NCBI GenBank assembly: GCA_963989385.1
Contig: OZ022509.1
Span: forward strand, 74,298,667-74,362,666
Length of the DNA: 64,000 nt
From: Ctena decussata
Taxonomy: Eukaryota; Mollusca; Bivalvia; Lucinida; Lucinidae
Direction: 5' to 3'
Part shown: positions 1 through 10,450 of the stretch, one piece after another
How the letters are laid out: every line of letters begins with the position of its first letter
Numbering within the stretch: the first letter of the stretch is position 1
Position numbers and translations under genes: made by a program
The notes under the pieces: model-generated
Told to the model about the DNA's origin: nothing
Seen by the model: the letters and a program-made list of their open reading frames with translations, nothing else
Database searches by the model: none

Positions 1-1275
1 TAAACACCGCCTCAACATTATACACATTGCTATAAATTTTCATAAAGATATTCCGTATGGTTGTCTACTTATCGCTTGCACAAGAATAGCCTTAAAAAAT
101 ATTAAAAGGGAGGTTACTCCAAAAATAAGTAAGAGGAGGCAATCGTTTTTATATGTGGCATATCAGGTCAACTTAATATACATTACTATTAAGTTTCTTC
201 ACAATAGTCCTAAGGGTTAGTTAGATATGAGGCGTACAAATATAGTCTGACAAAATAATCAAAGGGAGGTAACTCAAAAATTAAGTAAAGGGGAGTAACC
301 ATTCTTCTAAGAGACACGTTGCCTTAACCTCATATACATTGCTATTAAGTTTCATCACGATATTCCAAAGAGTAACCAAGTTATGGAATGCTAAAGAGTT
401 AGATATGAGGCGTACAAATATAGTCTGACAAAATGATCAGAGGCAGGTAACTCAAAAACTAAGTAAAGGAGAGTAACCATTCTTGTATTAGACAATATTT
501 GATTGCTATTGCGTTTCATCATATTCCAAAGAGCTGATTGACTGATTAATTGTTTTGGGTTTAACGGCCCTTTGAGACAGTATTTCAGTCTATATCGGGC
601 CGTCTTCCAGAGAAGGAGAAAGAGGCGAAATGATAGACGAGAGAAAAAATGTCCAAACAACCCCCACCCGCACCTACTGCTAGCACAACAGGCCCTTGCG
701 CTACTGTGTTCCAGTTCAATAAGACGCCCCGGCACTGAAAGTTACCCACAGCACCATCGCACCACCGTACCACCCCCATTTCAAAGAGTAGCCAAGTTGT
801 GGAATGATAAAGAATTGCCATACAAACTCCCATAGTCGAGTTTTTTTCAATGGGCTGTAAATTTAAAGAGTAACGACACTTCAGGAACTGACAGGGCTGT
901 AAATTTAAAGAGTAACTACACTTCAGGACTGACTGTAACTGCTAAAAATCATCGGAGCGTAACCTCCAAATAATAAGCGCTACTCTAATCGTAGTCTTAC
1001 TATTAAATTGGATGAAACCTGTAGGAGTAGTTATCCGGAAACGAACACCCCAAAAATTCTAAGTAAAGGGCTGTAACTCCGCTAAAAAGCATCAGAGCGT
1101 AACCTCGAAACGATATGCGCTGGTCCACCTCATAGTCTTACTATATACCAAGTTTCAGCTCGATCGGATGTAAACTGTAGGAGGAGTTGTCCGGAAACGA
1201 AAAGTTTTTGCCGGACGGACGGACTGACGCCAGCACCATAACAATATGTCCCGTTTTTCAAACGGGCATATAAAA
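1..1275 (+). mobile_element. Pearl/HINE-like element, 5' part outside window
   Basis: Diverged tandem units carry the recurring phrases 'gggaggtaactc', 'aagtaaaggg' and 'gagtaaccattctt'. They are followed by a short ACGG-type microsatellite (about 1208-1224) and a terminal hairpin built on 'cccgtttttcaaacggg' near 1252-1268. Tandem core, ACGG run and 3' hairpin in that order is the layout described for bivalve pearl elements, now regarded as non-autonomous Helitron relatives. The array is interrupted by SINE-A at 534-777. Family assignment is by architecture only. Confidence 0.6.
534..777 (-). mobile_element. SINE-A copy, reverse orientation, with target-site duplication
   Basis: A ~240 bp dispersed repeat present at least 14 times in this window and called SINE-A here. 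Its 3' end is the reverse complement of 'ccgttaaacccaaaacaatc' plus a TCAA-type tail. It is flanked by 'attccaaagag' (523-533) and 'atttcaaagag' (778-788), an 11 bp duplication with one mismatch. The interrupted host is the pearl-like tandem array, whose unit reads 'ccaaagagtaaccaag' without a break at 372-387. No tRNA A/B boxes are recognisable in the head, so the SINE label rests on size, tail and duplications. Confidence 0.75.
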
Positions 1276-2405
1276 ATGGCATTTACTGCAATAAAAATAT
1301 GGACAATAGTTATATATTTTGTTATCAACTCAACAGACTATCAGACTGAGACTTTATAGCTGTATATTTTGTATTGGCCTGTATAAATGTGACAGCAATT
1401 TTGAGCCTATACAAATTTGAAAGTAATTTTGAGCTAATGATCTGGTGTGCTTTGTGGCCCGTGTACCTCTTGTTTATTATAAATTCTAACACAGTGCACC
1501 TATACTGAACGGAAGCAATGGAAACTTTCCGTGTTTTATTCTGCAACAATTCACTGTTTCGGAGCGCGTGAGTCTAATTGTTGACGTCACTGGCAATACT
1601 GACGTAATTTTGTGATGTTTTGAGACGTTAGACGGTGTAACGTCGCTTTTTCTTTCTAAAAGCGCCATGAAAATAAACATTTATTTTAGATACAGTTTAG
1701 AACAAGAACGCGCTGGCAAGATGGTTGGGAGAATTTGAATGAAAGAAATAATTTTTCAGCGTTTGTCGGTCAGTTGTAAGTAGATATATCACTCGCGCTC
1801 CGCGCTCGTGATATGATCTACTTTACAACTGACCTCCAAACAGTGAATTATTACTCAACAATTTACTGCTAGAGCTGATCTATTTCTTAAACATAACGGG
1901 AAGCAAAGTGGGCAGCTATACAAGTGGCCACATTGCTAGCAGACCACAAACGAATTGACTAAGACACAAGAAGGTGAAGAACCACAACAGAAGTTCCGCC
2001 TTGGCGCGGTCAGCAAGCAATAAATCACTGGGGGGTGCTCAAACTAGTTTTACTGGATCCAAATCTCGCCCTCTGCTTCTGCAGTGGTTCGAAACATTTA
2101 TTTAGCAGTTTGGTCTTCATGAAGACTTCCTAACCCATCAATGAAACATCATCTGAAACTACGTATAAGACCCATGATCAGTCAGAGATGAGGACTCGAC
2201 GGAAATAACGTATTGCGACACCAGAAGAACCCTGGGAAGTCACACAACACCACTGAAACACCAGAGCAAAAGAAAACCATCAGTTAGACCCCGAATAACC
2301 AAGCAACAGACAAGGAAAACTCCGACCCCAACCAGCTTAACTAAGTAGCTTTATGTCGGACCCATCATTGAGTCTGATACCTGACCAACTCTCCATCGCG
2401 TAGTA
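1276..2405. other. No gene seen; part is a dispersed repeat
   Basis: 1276-1950 has no supported gene or recognisable repeat, apart from a short inverted repeat near 1770-1830 ('ttgtaagtagat' versus 'atctactttacaa'). About 1955-2110 ('accacaacagaag', 'ttttactggatccaaa', 'gccctctgcttct') matches 15718-15855 and is related to 29500-29590, so it is a dispersed repeat fragment. 2110-2405 shows nothing recognisable. Confidence 0.5.
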
Positions 2406-2513
2406 ACTATTTGTTCTATATATGTTCCTCCCAATTCGAGATTGTCTTATAAAGATCTTGATGATCTTGTTCCGCAACAACCCTCTCCCATCATATTACT
2501 GGGAGATTATTCA
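2406..2513 (+). pseudogene. LINE (non-LTR retrotransposon) endonuclease relic
   Basis: One frame reads uninterrupted through ICSIYVPPNSRLSYKDL and then PSPIILLGDYS. This matches the conserved stretch of APE-type endonuclease domains of non-LTR retrotransposons, where a S-I-Y-x-P-P-N strand is followed after about 25 residues by I-L-L-G-D-F-N. The Asp of the GD motif is kept, but the usual F-N is Y-S. About 36 codons remain and no reverse transcriptase is nearby, so this is a dead fragment of an element whose clade (Jockey/CR1-like) cannot be set from this much sequence. Confidence 0.6.
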
Positions 2514-2556
2514 AAGAAGAAGTCTGTTGCCCAGAATTTGTGAAGTTCAACCGCAG

Positions 2557-4920
2557 GTGTTCGACTTGGGATGTGTTTGCCAACTTGCCAACATAGTGTG
2601 CCAGTCTGGTGTGAAGATGATCCCTCTTCCAGTTGAAAATATCCTCGTAGAGACCTACTTCTTCTTCAACGAGAGGTAAGATTCTCGCATAATTTTCACT
2701 GGTTCAAAAACTTTACATACCAATGCTATAACACACTCCTTACATATGACTACTTGCAGACTGTTAGTGGATAAATACACCTTAATTTTCATGAACAAAC
2801 TAAAATAGTAAGAAGAAAAGGTGACCCATGTGGCAGCATGTACATGGATGGATGGATGACTTTTAATTTTACGTCCTTTTTAACAATATTTCTATCATAT
2901 CAGGACGATGGATGACTGATAATGAAAGGCTTTTGGAACCCCGTTTACGATTGAAAATATTACTGCCTACCCGGGCCCGAATCCGCGACCATTAGATCAG
3001 CTGGCCACGCTTAACTTGCTGCCTACCCGGGCTCGAATCCGGGATCATTAGATTGTTATTGTTATCGTGTTATTGTTTAACGTCCACGGTAAACAGCTAT
3101 GGTCATGTCGGGACGGTCAGTAAACTTAACCACAATATTCCTGGGCAGGCTTAGACATCCTAAGCTGTTAATCAGTACTAAGTGCACTTACTTTCACCAG
3201 TAACTGACAACTGTCCTTCTCGAATCAGCGGAAGGAGAAATGACAGATAGTGGCCGGACCCCAGGACCTCTGGCTTATAAGTAAGACGCCACACCGACTG
3301 CGGTACACGGCCCGGCTGGGGGGTCAGCAGGCCAGCGGTTAATCTGCTGGCCTACTGGGGCTCTTAATAGCATGTACAAAAAATCTCAATTACCAAACAC
3401 AATCTCAAACCATCAAAAGAAAGTATCATATAAAGAAGGAAGAATAGGTTATCTATGCATCAACATCATCAAAAAAAAAACACTTAAACCACACTAGCAC
3501 AGCCATCACAAGCAACCTGGGTGCAATCTGTCTGATTATAGTCTTTGCTGTGCGCTTAAAGGGTAGCAAATAGTTTAAGGTACCACCTCCACGCCTACAG
3601 CAAAGACTCCTATCAGGCTGAGGCAGCTGCCCAGACTGATCTGAGTCTTTGCCTGGCACACATGCCATTTATTTGGTATTGCATTTACTGATACGGGTTT
3701 TACTTTTGATCTCGTTTTCAGTTCAAAGCGGAGAGAAGAGTATAAAGGGTTCCTAGACTTCACCGACATAGATCCTTTAAAGATATTGAAGCACTGTGCT
3801 ACAAGATGGTTGTCCCTTCAGAAGTGTGTTGGCCGATTTCTACATCACCGGGCCGCCCTCACCAGCTATTTCTGAGCCAATAGACCCGGTAGAGTAAAGA
3901 CATGTGCTGACTAGTTCAGCAACCCTGAGATGCGACTTTAGTACCTGTTCTTGGGTTTCATCTTGGCTCCTCTCAATGAATTCAACACCACGTTTCAGGT
4001 ATTCAGTTAGTCATATTCCACTTTAATGCTTTGAATGGGAAAAAAAGAACCCCCCAAAAATATACAAAAAAAACAATAAATGAATAAATCATTGAGTAAA
4101 AATGAAATTAATAAGGAACGAAAAAACTGGTTTCGATTTGGAAGCTTTGTCGACCCAGAGAACAGGGACAAGACTGACTGGACCAGGTATATATGAGCCG
4201 CGACGCGACAAAACCAACAATATGGTTGTGCGCCCAGCGCAGACTCAGATCAGCCTGGGCATCCGCCCAGTCTGATCAGAGTCTTCGCTGTACGCATGAA
4301 GGTAGCTTACACCCTTAGCTACCCATTAACACCTTTGGAAAGACCCTGAGTAGACTGTGTGGATGCTCAGGCTGATCTGAGACTGCGCTGGGCGCACGAC
4401 CACATTGTTGGTTTTCTCGTGTCGCGGCTCATATGCTAAAGATCATTAAAAGATCTGCTTCTCAAGATCCACTGGCCGATAGCCTTGAAACTGTATTTAG
4501 CAGTCAAGACTCAAGTGCCATATGATTAATACCATTGTAGATACAACTGTGATAAGCAAATGTCTAATGAAAAGGCAAAAGATAATACTCGTTGCAGGTG
4601 CATGCTTATGTCAAGCCATCATAGTTTTGTACTGAACTGTTAGTTAAATATCATGATCCTAGCACATTACAGGCAAACATAGAAATATACCAAAGACTGC
4701 AAGTTGTTTCCCTTGACATAAACACACATTTACTGGTAAAACTGGTAGTTACTTTATGCTAATACATACATATTCACTCATAATTCAAACTTTTAGCTCC
4801 CTGGGAGTCTTCAGTAGATTAAATGTTTTTTTTTATTTCAGTGGTGCAACTTGCTGTTTTGCGTTAGACAATAGTGACTGCCTAGATGAGTTCCATGATT
4901 ACCAGCTGTCCCCCAATTGA
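2557..4920 (+). CDS. Candidate two-exon coding fragment, function unknown
   Basis: A possible exon at 2557-2675 follows 'ccgcag' and ends at the donor 'gagag|gtaaga'. A second at 4842-4920 follows a strong acceptor, 'ttttatttcag'. Joined, AG+T makes Ser and the frame runs on without a stop as KMIPLPVENILVETYFFFNE then SGATCCFALDNSDCLDEFHD, with a TGA at 4918-4920. About 65 residues are seen, Cys-containing with an acidic end, and I recognise no family. The first acceptor is weak, a LINE relic lies directly upstream and other frames are also open here, so it could be chance or part of a decayed element. A cysteine-rich open frame overlaps just downstream (4939-5125). Confidence 0.25.
2846..3050 (-). 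mobile_element. SINE-D copy (tRNA-derived), reverse
   Basis: Read on the - strand this has a tRNA-like head with a B-box-like 'ggattcgggcccgggtag', a middle containing 'aaacggggttcc', and the tail 'aaggacgtaaaa' followed by CATC repeats (the GGATGGATGG at 2848-2858). The B-box region is present a second time at about 3020-3050, so the head is partly duplicated. Related copies are at 26352-26812 and 26862-27385. Confidence 0.55.
3074..3315 (-). mobile_element. SINE-B copy (tRNA-derived), reverse
   Basis: A nearly full copy of the family best preserved at 20649-20924. The tail 'tttaacgtccacggtaaac' is at 3079-3098, followed by the conserved body ('tcgggacggtcag', 'cagtactaagtgcac', 'gtaactgacaactg') and a mutated tRNA-like head at 3255-3315. 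Confidence 0.7.
3496..3672. mobile_element. Degraded MITE-F copy
   Basis: Contains 'agtctttgctgtgcgctta' and 'agggtagcaaa', then 'gactgatctgagtctttgcc' and 'cacacatgcca'. These are the paired arm sequences of the palindromic MITE best seen at 49181-49421. The terminal GAGCCGCGACACGAG motifs are lost. Confidence 0.5.
4191..4434. mobile_element. MITE-F, palindromic miniature inverted-repeat element
   Basis: A ~240 bp element whose two halves are inverted repeats. The ends read 'atgagccgcgacgcgac' and 'gtgtcgcggctcat', and the sub-terminal arms are 'tggttgtgcgcccagcgcag' and its inverse 'ctgcgctgggcgcacgacca'. The centre has 'gctacc' and 'ttagctaccc'. No coding capacity. At least nine more or less complete copies occur in the window. 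The flanking ATAT/ATAT suggests a short TA-rich target. Confidence 0.8.
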
Positions 4921-5344
4921 TGACCTTCCAAAATATGACAAAGAAACTACGAGGTTCGACTCGATTGGGTTAAGTGTAGAGACTGTCGAACTTCCCAGGC
5001 TGTGTGCCTCGAATCTGCCACACAGCAATGCGGATGCAGAGATCTTTTAGTATGCTGCGTAAAATCCAACTGCAGAGGAAACTTGGGACAGAAAACAACC
5101 ACCTCCCTCATGCCTTCAAGATGAATAAAGACTGTGACTGTATCACCTTTCAACCAACATCAGCGCTTCTGAAGATTGCAAAGACAACTTGTTCCCAGTA
5201 TAGGTCTCAGCACAGCAAGCCAGTTTAAAAATTATTTTATAACTGCACAGCATAGTGGAACATCGAAAATGAAGCTAGACACCCACTGTATAGTGCTTAA
5301 CTACAATGCTTTAAAATAAAAAGAACTAGTGTCAGAGCTGTAGA

Positions 5345-5593
5345 TTGATTGATTGGTGGATTGTTTTGGGGTTAACGGCCCTTTGAGACAGTATTTCAGT
5401 CTATATCGGGCCGTCTCCCAAAGAGGGAGAAAGAAGAGAAATGATGGACGAGAGAAACAAATGTCCAAAGAACCCCCACCTGCGCCTACTGCAAGGACAG
5501 TAGGCCCTTGCCCTACTATTATCCAAATCAGAAGGACGCCTCGGCACTGGAAGTTACACGCAGCACCATCGTACCCCCCCCCCCCCCCCCCCC
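5345..5593 (-). mobile_element. SINE-A copy, reverse, with poly-C at its head
   Basis: Bounded by 'gagctgtaga' (5335-5344) and 'gagctctaga' (5594-5603), a 10 bp duplication with one mismatch. The target is the terminal repeat of a MITE-G copy. The copy ends in a run of about 20 C at 5574-5593, an expansion of the G-rich start (GGGGGTGG on the element's own strand) seen in other copies. Confidence 0.75.
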
Positions 5594-5770
5594 GAGCTCT
5601 AGATAAGAGGGGGTATTGAGGATAGTTCAAAGATTATTTCTTAGTTCCCAACAAAAATATTTGTAGTGACCCCTCTTTAGAACTATCGGAGGCGTCACAA
5701 CATACGTTTACATGGAGAAATATGGAAAATTATCCCTTTACATGGAGAAATATGGAAAATTATCCCTTGT
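5594..5770. mobile_element. MITE-G, partial, with internal 30 bp duplication
   Basis: Starts with 'gagctctagataagag', the terminal repeat of the family seen complete at 49586-49788, and keeps the 'gtgacccctc...gaac...gtcacaacat' centre. Its far end is lost. A 30 bp piece beginning 'tttacatggagaaatatgg' is present twice in tandem (5708-5767). Confidence 0.6.
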
Positions 5771-5807
5771 TTGTTCTAGTGTTCGAAAGTACTTCAGAGT
5801 TTATGTG

Positions 5808-6053
5808 GGGGTGGCTGGGTGGTGCGATGGTGTTGTGTGTAACTTCCAGTGCCGGGGCGTCCTACTGATTTGGAACATTGTAGGACAAGGGTCTACTGTG
5901 CTGGCAGCGGGTGCGGGTGGGTGTTGTTTGGACATCTTTTCTCTCGTCTATCACTTCTCTTCTTTCTCCCTCTCTCTGGGAGACGGCCCGATATAGACTG
6001 AAATACTGTCTCAAAGGGCCGTTAAACCCAAAACAATCAATCAATCAATCAAT
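5808..6053 (+). mobile_element. SINE-A copy with perfect 13 bp target-site duplication
   Basis: Flanked by 'cagagtttatgtg' at 5795-5807 and again at 6054-6066. The body runs from 'ggggtggctgggtggtgcg' to 'ccgttaaacccaaaac' followed by five ATCA repeats. A clean, fairly recent copy that defines the family's ends. Confidence 0.85.
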
Positions 6054-6596
6054 CAGAGTTTATGTGCTAGGTTTCAATTTCAGGGTGTCCACAATTTGAG
6101 TAAAGCAAATTTCCCTGACTTTTCCCTGACTAAAATCAAATTTCCCTGACTAACGTTTTGCACGTCAAGTTCTGACATCTGTTGACCTCCTCCTCCCTAA
6201 CAGTCAACCCTTTCCAGTTTTCACTTTACCAACTGTAATTGTATTACTCTTTATACATGTATTTTTTATTATTATTTTTTGTCTGTTTTTCTATGAATTT
6301 ATTTTCTATTTTCTTTTTCTACATACATACAGGTACATGTATTTTAAAAAGTGATTTATACTGTTGGATGAGTGCTTGAAATTAAATGCATGTCATAAAA
6401 CAGGGAAATCTGTTGGCCTCCTCCTCCCCTACAGCCAAGCCTTACCACCTTTTTTACTACCAACTGTCATTGTTTTACTCTTCGTTTTTTAAATTTTGTT
6501 TTTTAATATTGTTTCTACTTTTCTTTTTCTACATACATACATGTACATGTATTTACAAAAGTAATCTATACTGTTGGATGTGGTGCTTGAATTAGA

Positions 6597-6834
6597 AACA
6601 TGCCAAAATGGACAAAAATACAAGCTAACCAAATAACATTTATATCTCTTCATAAGTATGCACTTCAAAATGAAATTGATATAAGTCTTTTAGGCACTTC
6701 GAAATTTAGTGATACAAGTCTTTTTTATATCATTAAATTCTAAAGTGCCTAAAAAGACTTACATCAGTTTCATTTTGAACTGCATTTTTATGAAGAGATA
6801 TAAATCTAGTTAGATTAGCTTGTATTTTGGCATG
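6597..6834. mobile_element. Palindromic MITE, ~238 bp
   Basis: Left end 'acatgccaaaatggac', right end 'gtattttggcatg'. The interior arms 'atatctcttcataa' / 'ttatgaagagatat' and 'aagtcttttaggcactt' / 'aagtgcctaaaaagactt' pair throughout. No coding capacity. Confidence 0.75.
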
Positions 6835-6961
6835 CTATTAAATCCACAATGTCCTTATCCACAGAGTTAACTGAGCTACAAACCATAGAATAATTGGTCA
6901 ATAATATAAAAGATAGAATGAAATTTAACTAATACAAAAAATGTTTTAGTTGCCACATATT

Positions 6962-7958
6962 ACAAGAATTCCGCGGAATGCTATATCGCACCTGCCTTAT
7001 GCTTTCTCAGTAGTACATACCATGGTTAGAGGAAAGTGTACACTAGGTCTTTTACAAAATCAGGAGCACGTGAAATATATATCAAGGGCTGAAACAAGTG
7101 CATTAATCCTCGAGTTCATTCTAAGATGAAACTTTATACCAGGTTTGATGATTCTAGCTCTCATAGATTGTCAGAGAGAAATGGACTTCAATGATAGGGT
7201 CAATTTAATTTTGTAAGTAAAATTTTACGAAGTCAGCAGAGCATGAAATATGGGTCAAAATAAGTGCAACAATCCTCTAGATCAACCTAAATAGAAACTT
7301 TATACCAGGTTTGATGACCGTAGGTATCACAGATTGAGAGAAATGGACCAGTATTCTAGGGTTGACGTAATTTTTGACGTAAAATTTTACTAAGTCAGCA
7401 GAGCATGAAATATAGGTCAAAGGTCAAAATAAAGGAAACACTCCTCTAGACCATCCTAAGAAAAAACTTTATACCAGGTATGAAGATTGCAGGTATCATA
7501 GATGGAGCGAAATGGACTTAAACACTTGGGTTGACATATTTTTGGCATAGAATTTTATGAAGTCATCAGAGCATGAAAAATAGGTCAAAGGTCAAAATAA
7601 GTGCAAGGTTCCTTGAGACCATTCTAAGAAGAAACTTAATACCAGGTTTGATGAACGTAGGTATCATAGATTGAGAATAATGGACCCGAACGCTAGGGTC
7701 GACGTAATTGTTGATGGACGGACGGCACAGAATTTTACGAAGTCATTAGAGCATGAAAAATAGGTCAAAGGTCAAAATAAGTTCAAGGTTCCTCGAGACC
7801 ATTCTAAGTAGAAACTTTATACCAGGTTTGATGAATGTAGGTATCATAGATTGAGAATAATGGACCCGAACGCTAGGGTCGACGTAATTGTGGACGGACG
7901 GACGGACGGACGGAAAAGTGAACTCCTATATCGCACCTTGCTAAAGCAGGTGCGACAA
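6962..7958 (+). mobile_element. Pearl/HINE-like element, complete
   Basis: Starts 'acaagaattccgcggaatgc' then 'tatcgcacctgcc'. It carries about four to five diverged tandem units of roughly 180-190 bp (markers 'ataccaggtttgatga', 'gaaatggac', 'aaaattttac', 'aagtcagcagagcatgaaa'). These are followed by an ACGG microsatellite (7894-7912) and a terminal hairpin 'gcacct-tgctaaagc-aggtgc' (7935-7955). Related elements are at 29817 and 54318. Confidence 0.75.
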
Positions 7959-8043
7959 AAACATGTATATGTTGTAAAGTAAGTTTGCTTAATGTATCTA
8001 AAATATTAAGCAATGCATATGCTACTAAATTATATCAGAAATG

Positions 8044-8045
8044 TT

Positions 8046-8119
<74 letters not shown>
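8044..8119. repeat. (TA)n microsatellite
   Basis: About 35 TA units after a short T run. The 14 bp 'atatcagaaatgtt' occurs on both sides (8031-8044 and about 8117-8130), as if the tract grew within a duplicated site. Confidence 0.9.
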
Positions 8120-8123
<4 letters not shown>

Positions 8124-8350
8124 AATGTTGATTACTAATAATTTGTAGACATTTAGTGAGTAGAGTCAAAGTGAAAGACTAAATAAACACACCAAAAGAT
8201 GAAGTGTTACAAAGCAAACAAGAAACCACATCCAACAGTATTGAAAATGTGAAAAATAACACAATCTTCATAAGTGACTTATAGCTCAAGCACAGGTAAC
8301 ACAAACAACGCCATGACCAATTTATATTGTATTTAGTTGTATGGTACTGG

Positions 8351-8522
8351 ATTGATTGATTTGATGCTTAACGTCCACGGTAAACAGCTATCGTCATGTC
8401 GGGACGGTCAATTAACCTAACCACACTATTCCTGGGCAGACTTAGACCTCCTAAGCGGTTAACCAGTACTAAGTGCACATACTTTCGCCAGTAACTGACA
8501 ACTGCCCTTCTTGAATCAGTGG
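8351..8522 (-). mobile_element. SINE-B, 5'-truncated, reverse
   Basis: Has the tail (GATT repeats, 'cttaacgtccacggtaaac') and the body to 'cttcttgaatcagtgg', but no tRNA head. A local hairpin of 'ggtatgtggtatggtac'-type repeats follows at 8520-8585. Confidence 0.75.
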
Positions 8523-9280
8523 TATGGTACAGAAGTAGGGTATGTGGTATGGTACAAAATCTTGCACATACCACATACCATACCAGATGCACAAACTTGA
8601 TAAAAGATACTAAAACTGAGCATTGTTTGGAGAACCCTTCTCAATACAGTCCTGTCATTTTACATTTGGACAAGGAGTAGGTGCTGTTGAAACAAGGGCA
8701 CATGCTGACCGTAAAGAAAAGCACATATACACCAACGGTCCATTTTTCACACACACAATGTGCAGTGCAGTTTTGATTCACAGTTTACATCTCCTTCAGT
8801 GACTTCTCCAGAGACTCTATTTCCTTTCCAGTTTGTTCAACTTGCTTTTTTCCTTGGCCTTTGCTCTAAATGCATTGGACTTTGTCACCAGGTCCCACTA
8901 CATTTTGTTATTATTATTAATATTATTATTAGTAGTAGTATTATAATTATTACTATTAATATGAAGAAACTGCCTTAGTCTTTATTTCTGATGTTTTTAT
9001 CATTCATAGACTTATTATTTCAAAATTCCCTGACTTTTCCCTGACTTTTTGCTTAAATTCTGAAATTCCCTGACAAATTTCAAAATTCCCTGACAATTCC
9101 CTGACCTTGAAAAAAAAATTTTTCCCCTGACTTTTTCCCTGACGGTGGACACCCTGAATTTGTTTAAGTGCCAAAATGCTTTTTAAGTCTATGTGCTACA
9201 GTGCTACTAGTCAGTTAACTTTGTGTTGCTGATTATTCTATATCTGTTATATGAGAAAAAAGGAAAAACAGTAAGAAACA

Positions 9281-9507
9281 GGGGGTGGTTGGGTGCTGCG
9301 ATGTTGCTATGTTTAACTTCCAGTATCGGGACGTCCTACTGATTTGGAACAATGTAGGGCAAGGGCCTACTATGCTTGCAGTGGGTGCGGGTGGGGGGTG
9401 TTTGGATATTTTTTCTCTCTACTATCATTTCTTTTCTTTCTCCTTCTCTCTTGGAGACAGCCCGATGTAGATACTGTCTCAAATGGCCATAAAACCCAAA
9501 CATCAAG
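9281..9507 (+). mobile_element. SINE-A copy with target-site duplication
   Basis: Flanked by 'cagtaagaaaca' (9269-9280) and 'cagtaagaatca' (9508-9519). Diverged tail 'ccataaaacccaaacatcaa', so an older copy. Confidence 0.75.
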
Positions 9508-9653
9508 CAGTAAGAATCATGAAAAGCCAGGACTCTAGATAAGGAGAAATATCAACTTCAAAGATTGTGTGCTACAGTGCTAATTTTCAGTAAACTATTC
9601 TGTATCTATTCCATGAAAAAAGAATGGATGAACAGTAAGAATCATGTAAGGCC

Positions 9654-9918
9654 AGGGCTGGAGATAAGTAGGAATATCACATGATAATTTGGGATAATTT
9701 TCCATTTTTCTGAACCAAAATATGTTATTGGTCCTCATTAGAATTGCCTCAGTGAGGTTATTCTAACGACTGCCTATAACATATTTTTGGTGAGAAAGTA
9801 TGTTATAGGTTCTTATTAGAACTGCCTCATTGAGGTGATTCTAATAAGTACCTGTAACACATACTTTTTGTGAGAAACAAAAATTATCTTCTGAATATTT
9901 CTACTAGCTAGAGCACTT
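9654..9918. mobile_element. MITE-G-like element with doubled centre
   Basis: Ends 'ggctggagataagtagg' and 'ctactagctagagc' are related to the MITE-G terminal repeat. The centre holds two successive palindromes, each built on 'attagaa(t/c)tgcctca(g/t)tgaggt-attctaa' (about 9718-9792 and 9800-9872), where other copies have one. Confidence 0.5.
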
Positions 9919-10129
9919 TTAAATATATTTGGTATAAAAAAAAAATAGAAATTGTGGAAGGGACAGTAGTGTGCCGTTCTATAGCACATATTATTTCTGA
10001 AGATGCACAGACTAGATTTTGAGCTTTCTATGTGTTTGTTGTTTGTAGAGTTGCTAGCCAAAGTTATTTATAAAACATGGATATTATCACATCCCACTGT
10101 TTGAAATTAAATAAGAAAAACTGTGACTG

Positions 10130-10450
10130 TTTGTTTTTATGCCCCCAACTTCAAGATAAGTTGAGTGGACATATTGATTTGGGCCTGTCTGTCCGTAACA
10201 CGTTTTGGCAGCTGGGAAACTCAAGAGCCGCTTATGCTTGGGTCTTGAAATTTATATGTGGCGTGTACAAGCGGACCCTTATTTTTTCGTTTTCCGCCAG
10301 TCACGTATTTCCAGAGTTATGCCCTTTTTCGACTTAGTCTATGGAACAGTATGAAAAAATAGCCCCTTTCTGACTTAAACATTATGGGGTGACCCTTCTT
10401 CAGAGGCAAGCATACGGTTGGGGGCATAGTGTTTCATAAACACATATTCT
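10130..10450 (-). mobile_element. Short Helitron-like element of the 'atgcccccaac' family, reverse
   Basis: Starts 'tttttatgcccccaacttc' and ends 'cggttgggggcatagtg' then 'tttcataaacacat'. These are the reverse complements of the 3' and 5' ends of the larger element at 35250-41483. It lacks the tandem core found there. Confidence 0.5.

Larger units (their letters stand above)
6081..9156. mobile_element. ~3.1 kb DNA transposon-like element with CAGGGTGTCCAC ends
   Basis: The ends are exact inverted repeats, CAGGGTGTCCAC (6081-6092) and GTGGACACCCTG (9145-9156), both bordered by AATTT. Just inside each end lie clusters of 'ttccctgac' (6108-6150 and 9030-9142). The CAGGG start is typical of hAT-superfamily ends, but the expected 8 bp duplication is not evident and no transposase remains. 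The interior holds later insertions: a palindromic MITE (6597-6834), a pearl-like element (6962-7958), a TA microsatellite and a SINE-B fragment. Confidence 0.6.
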
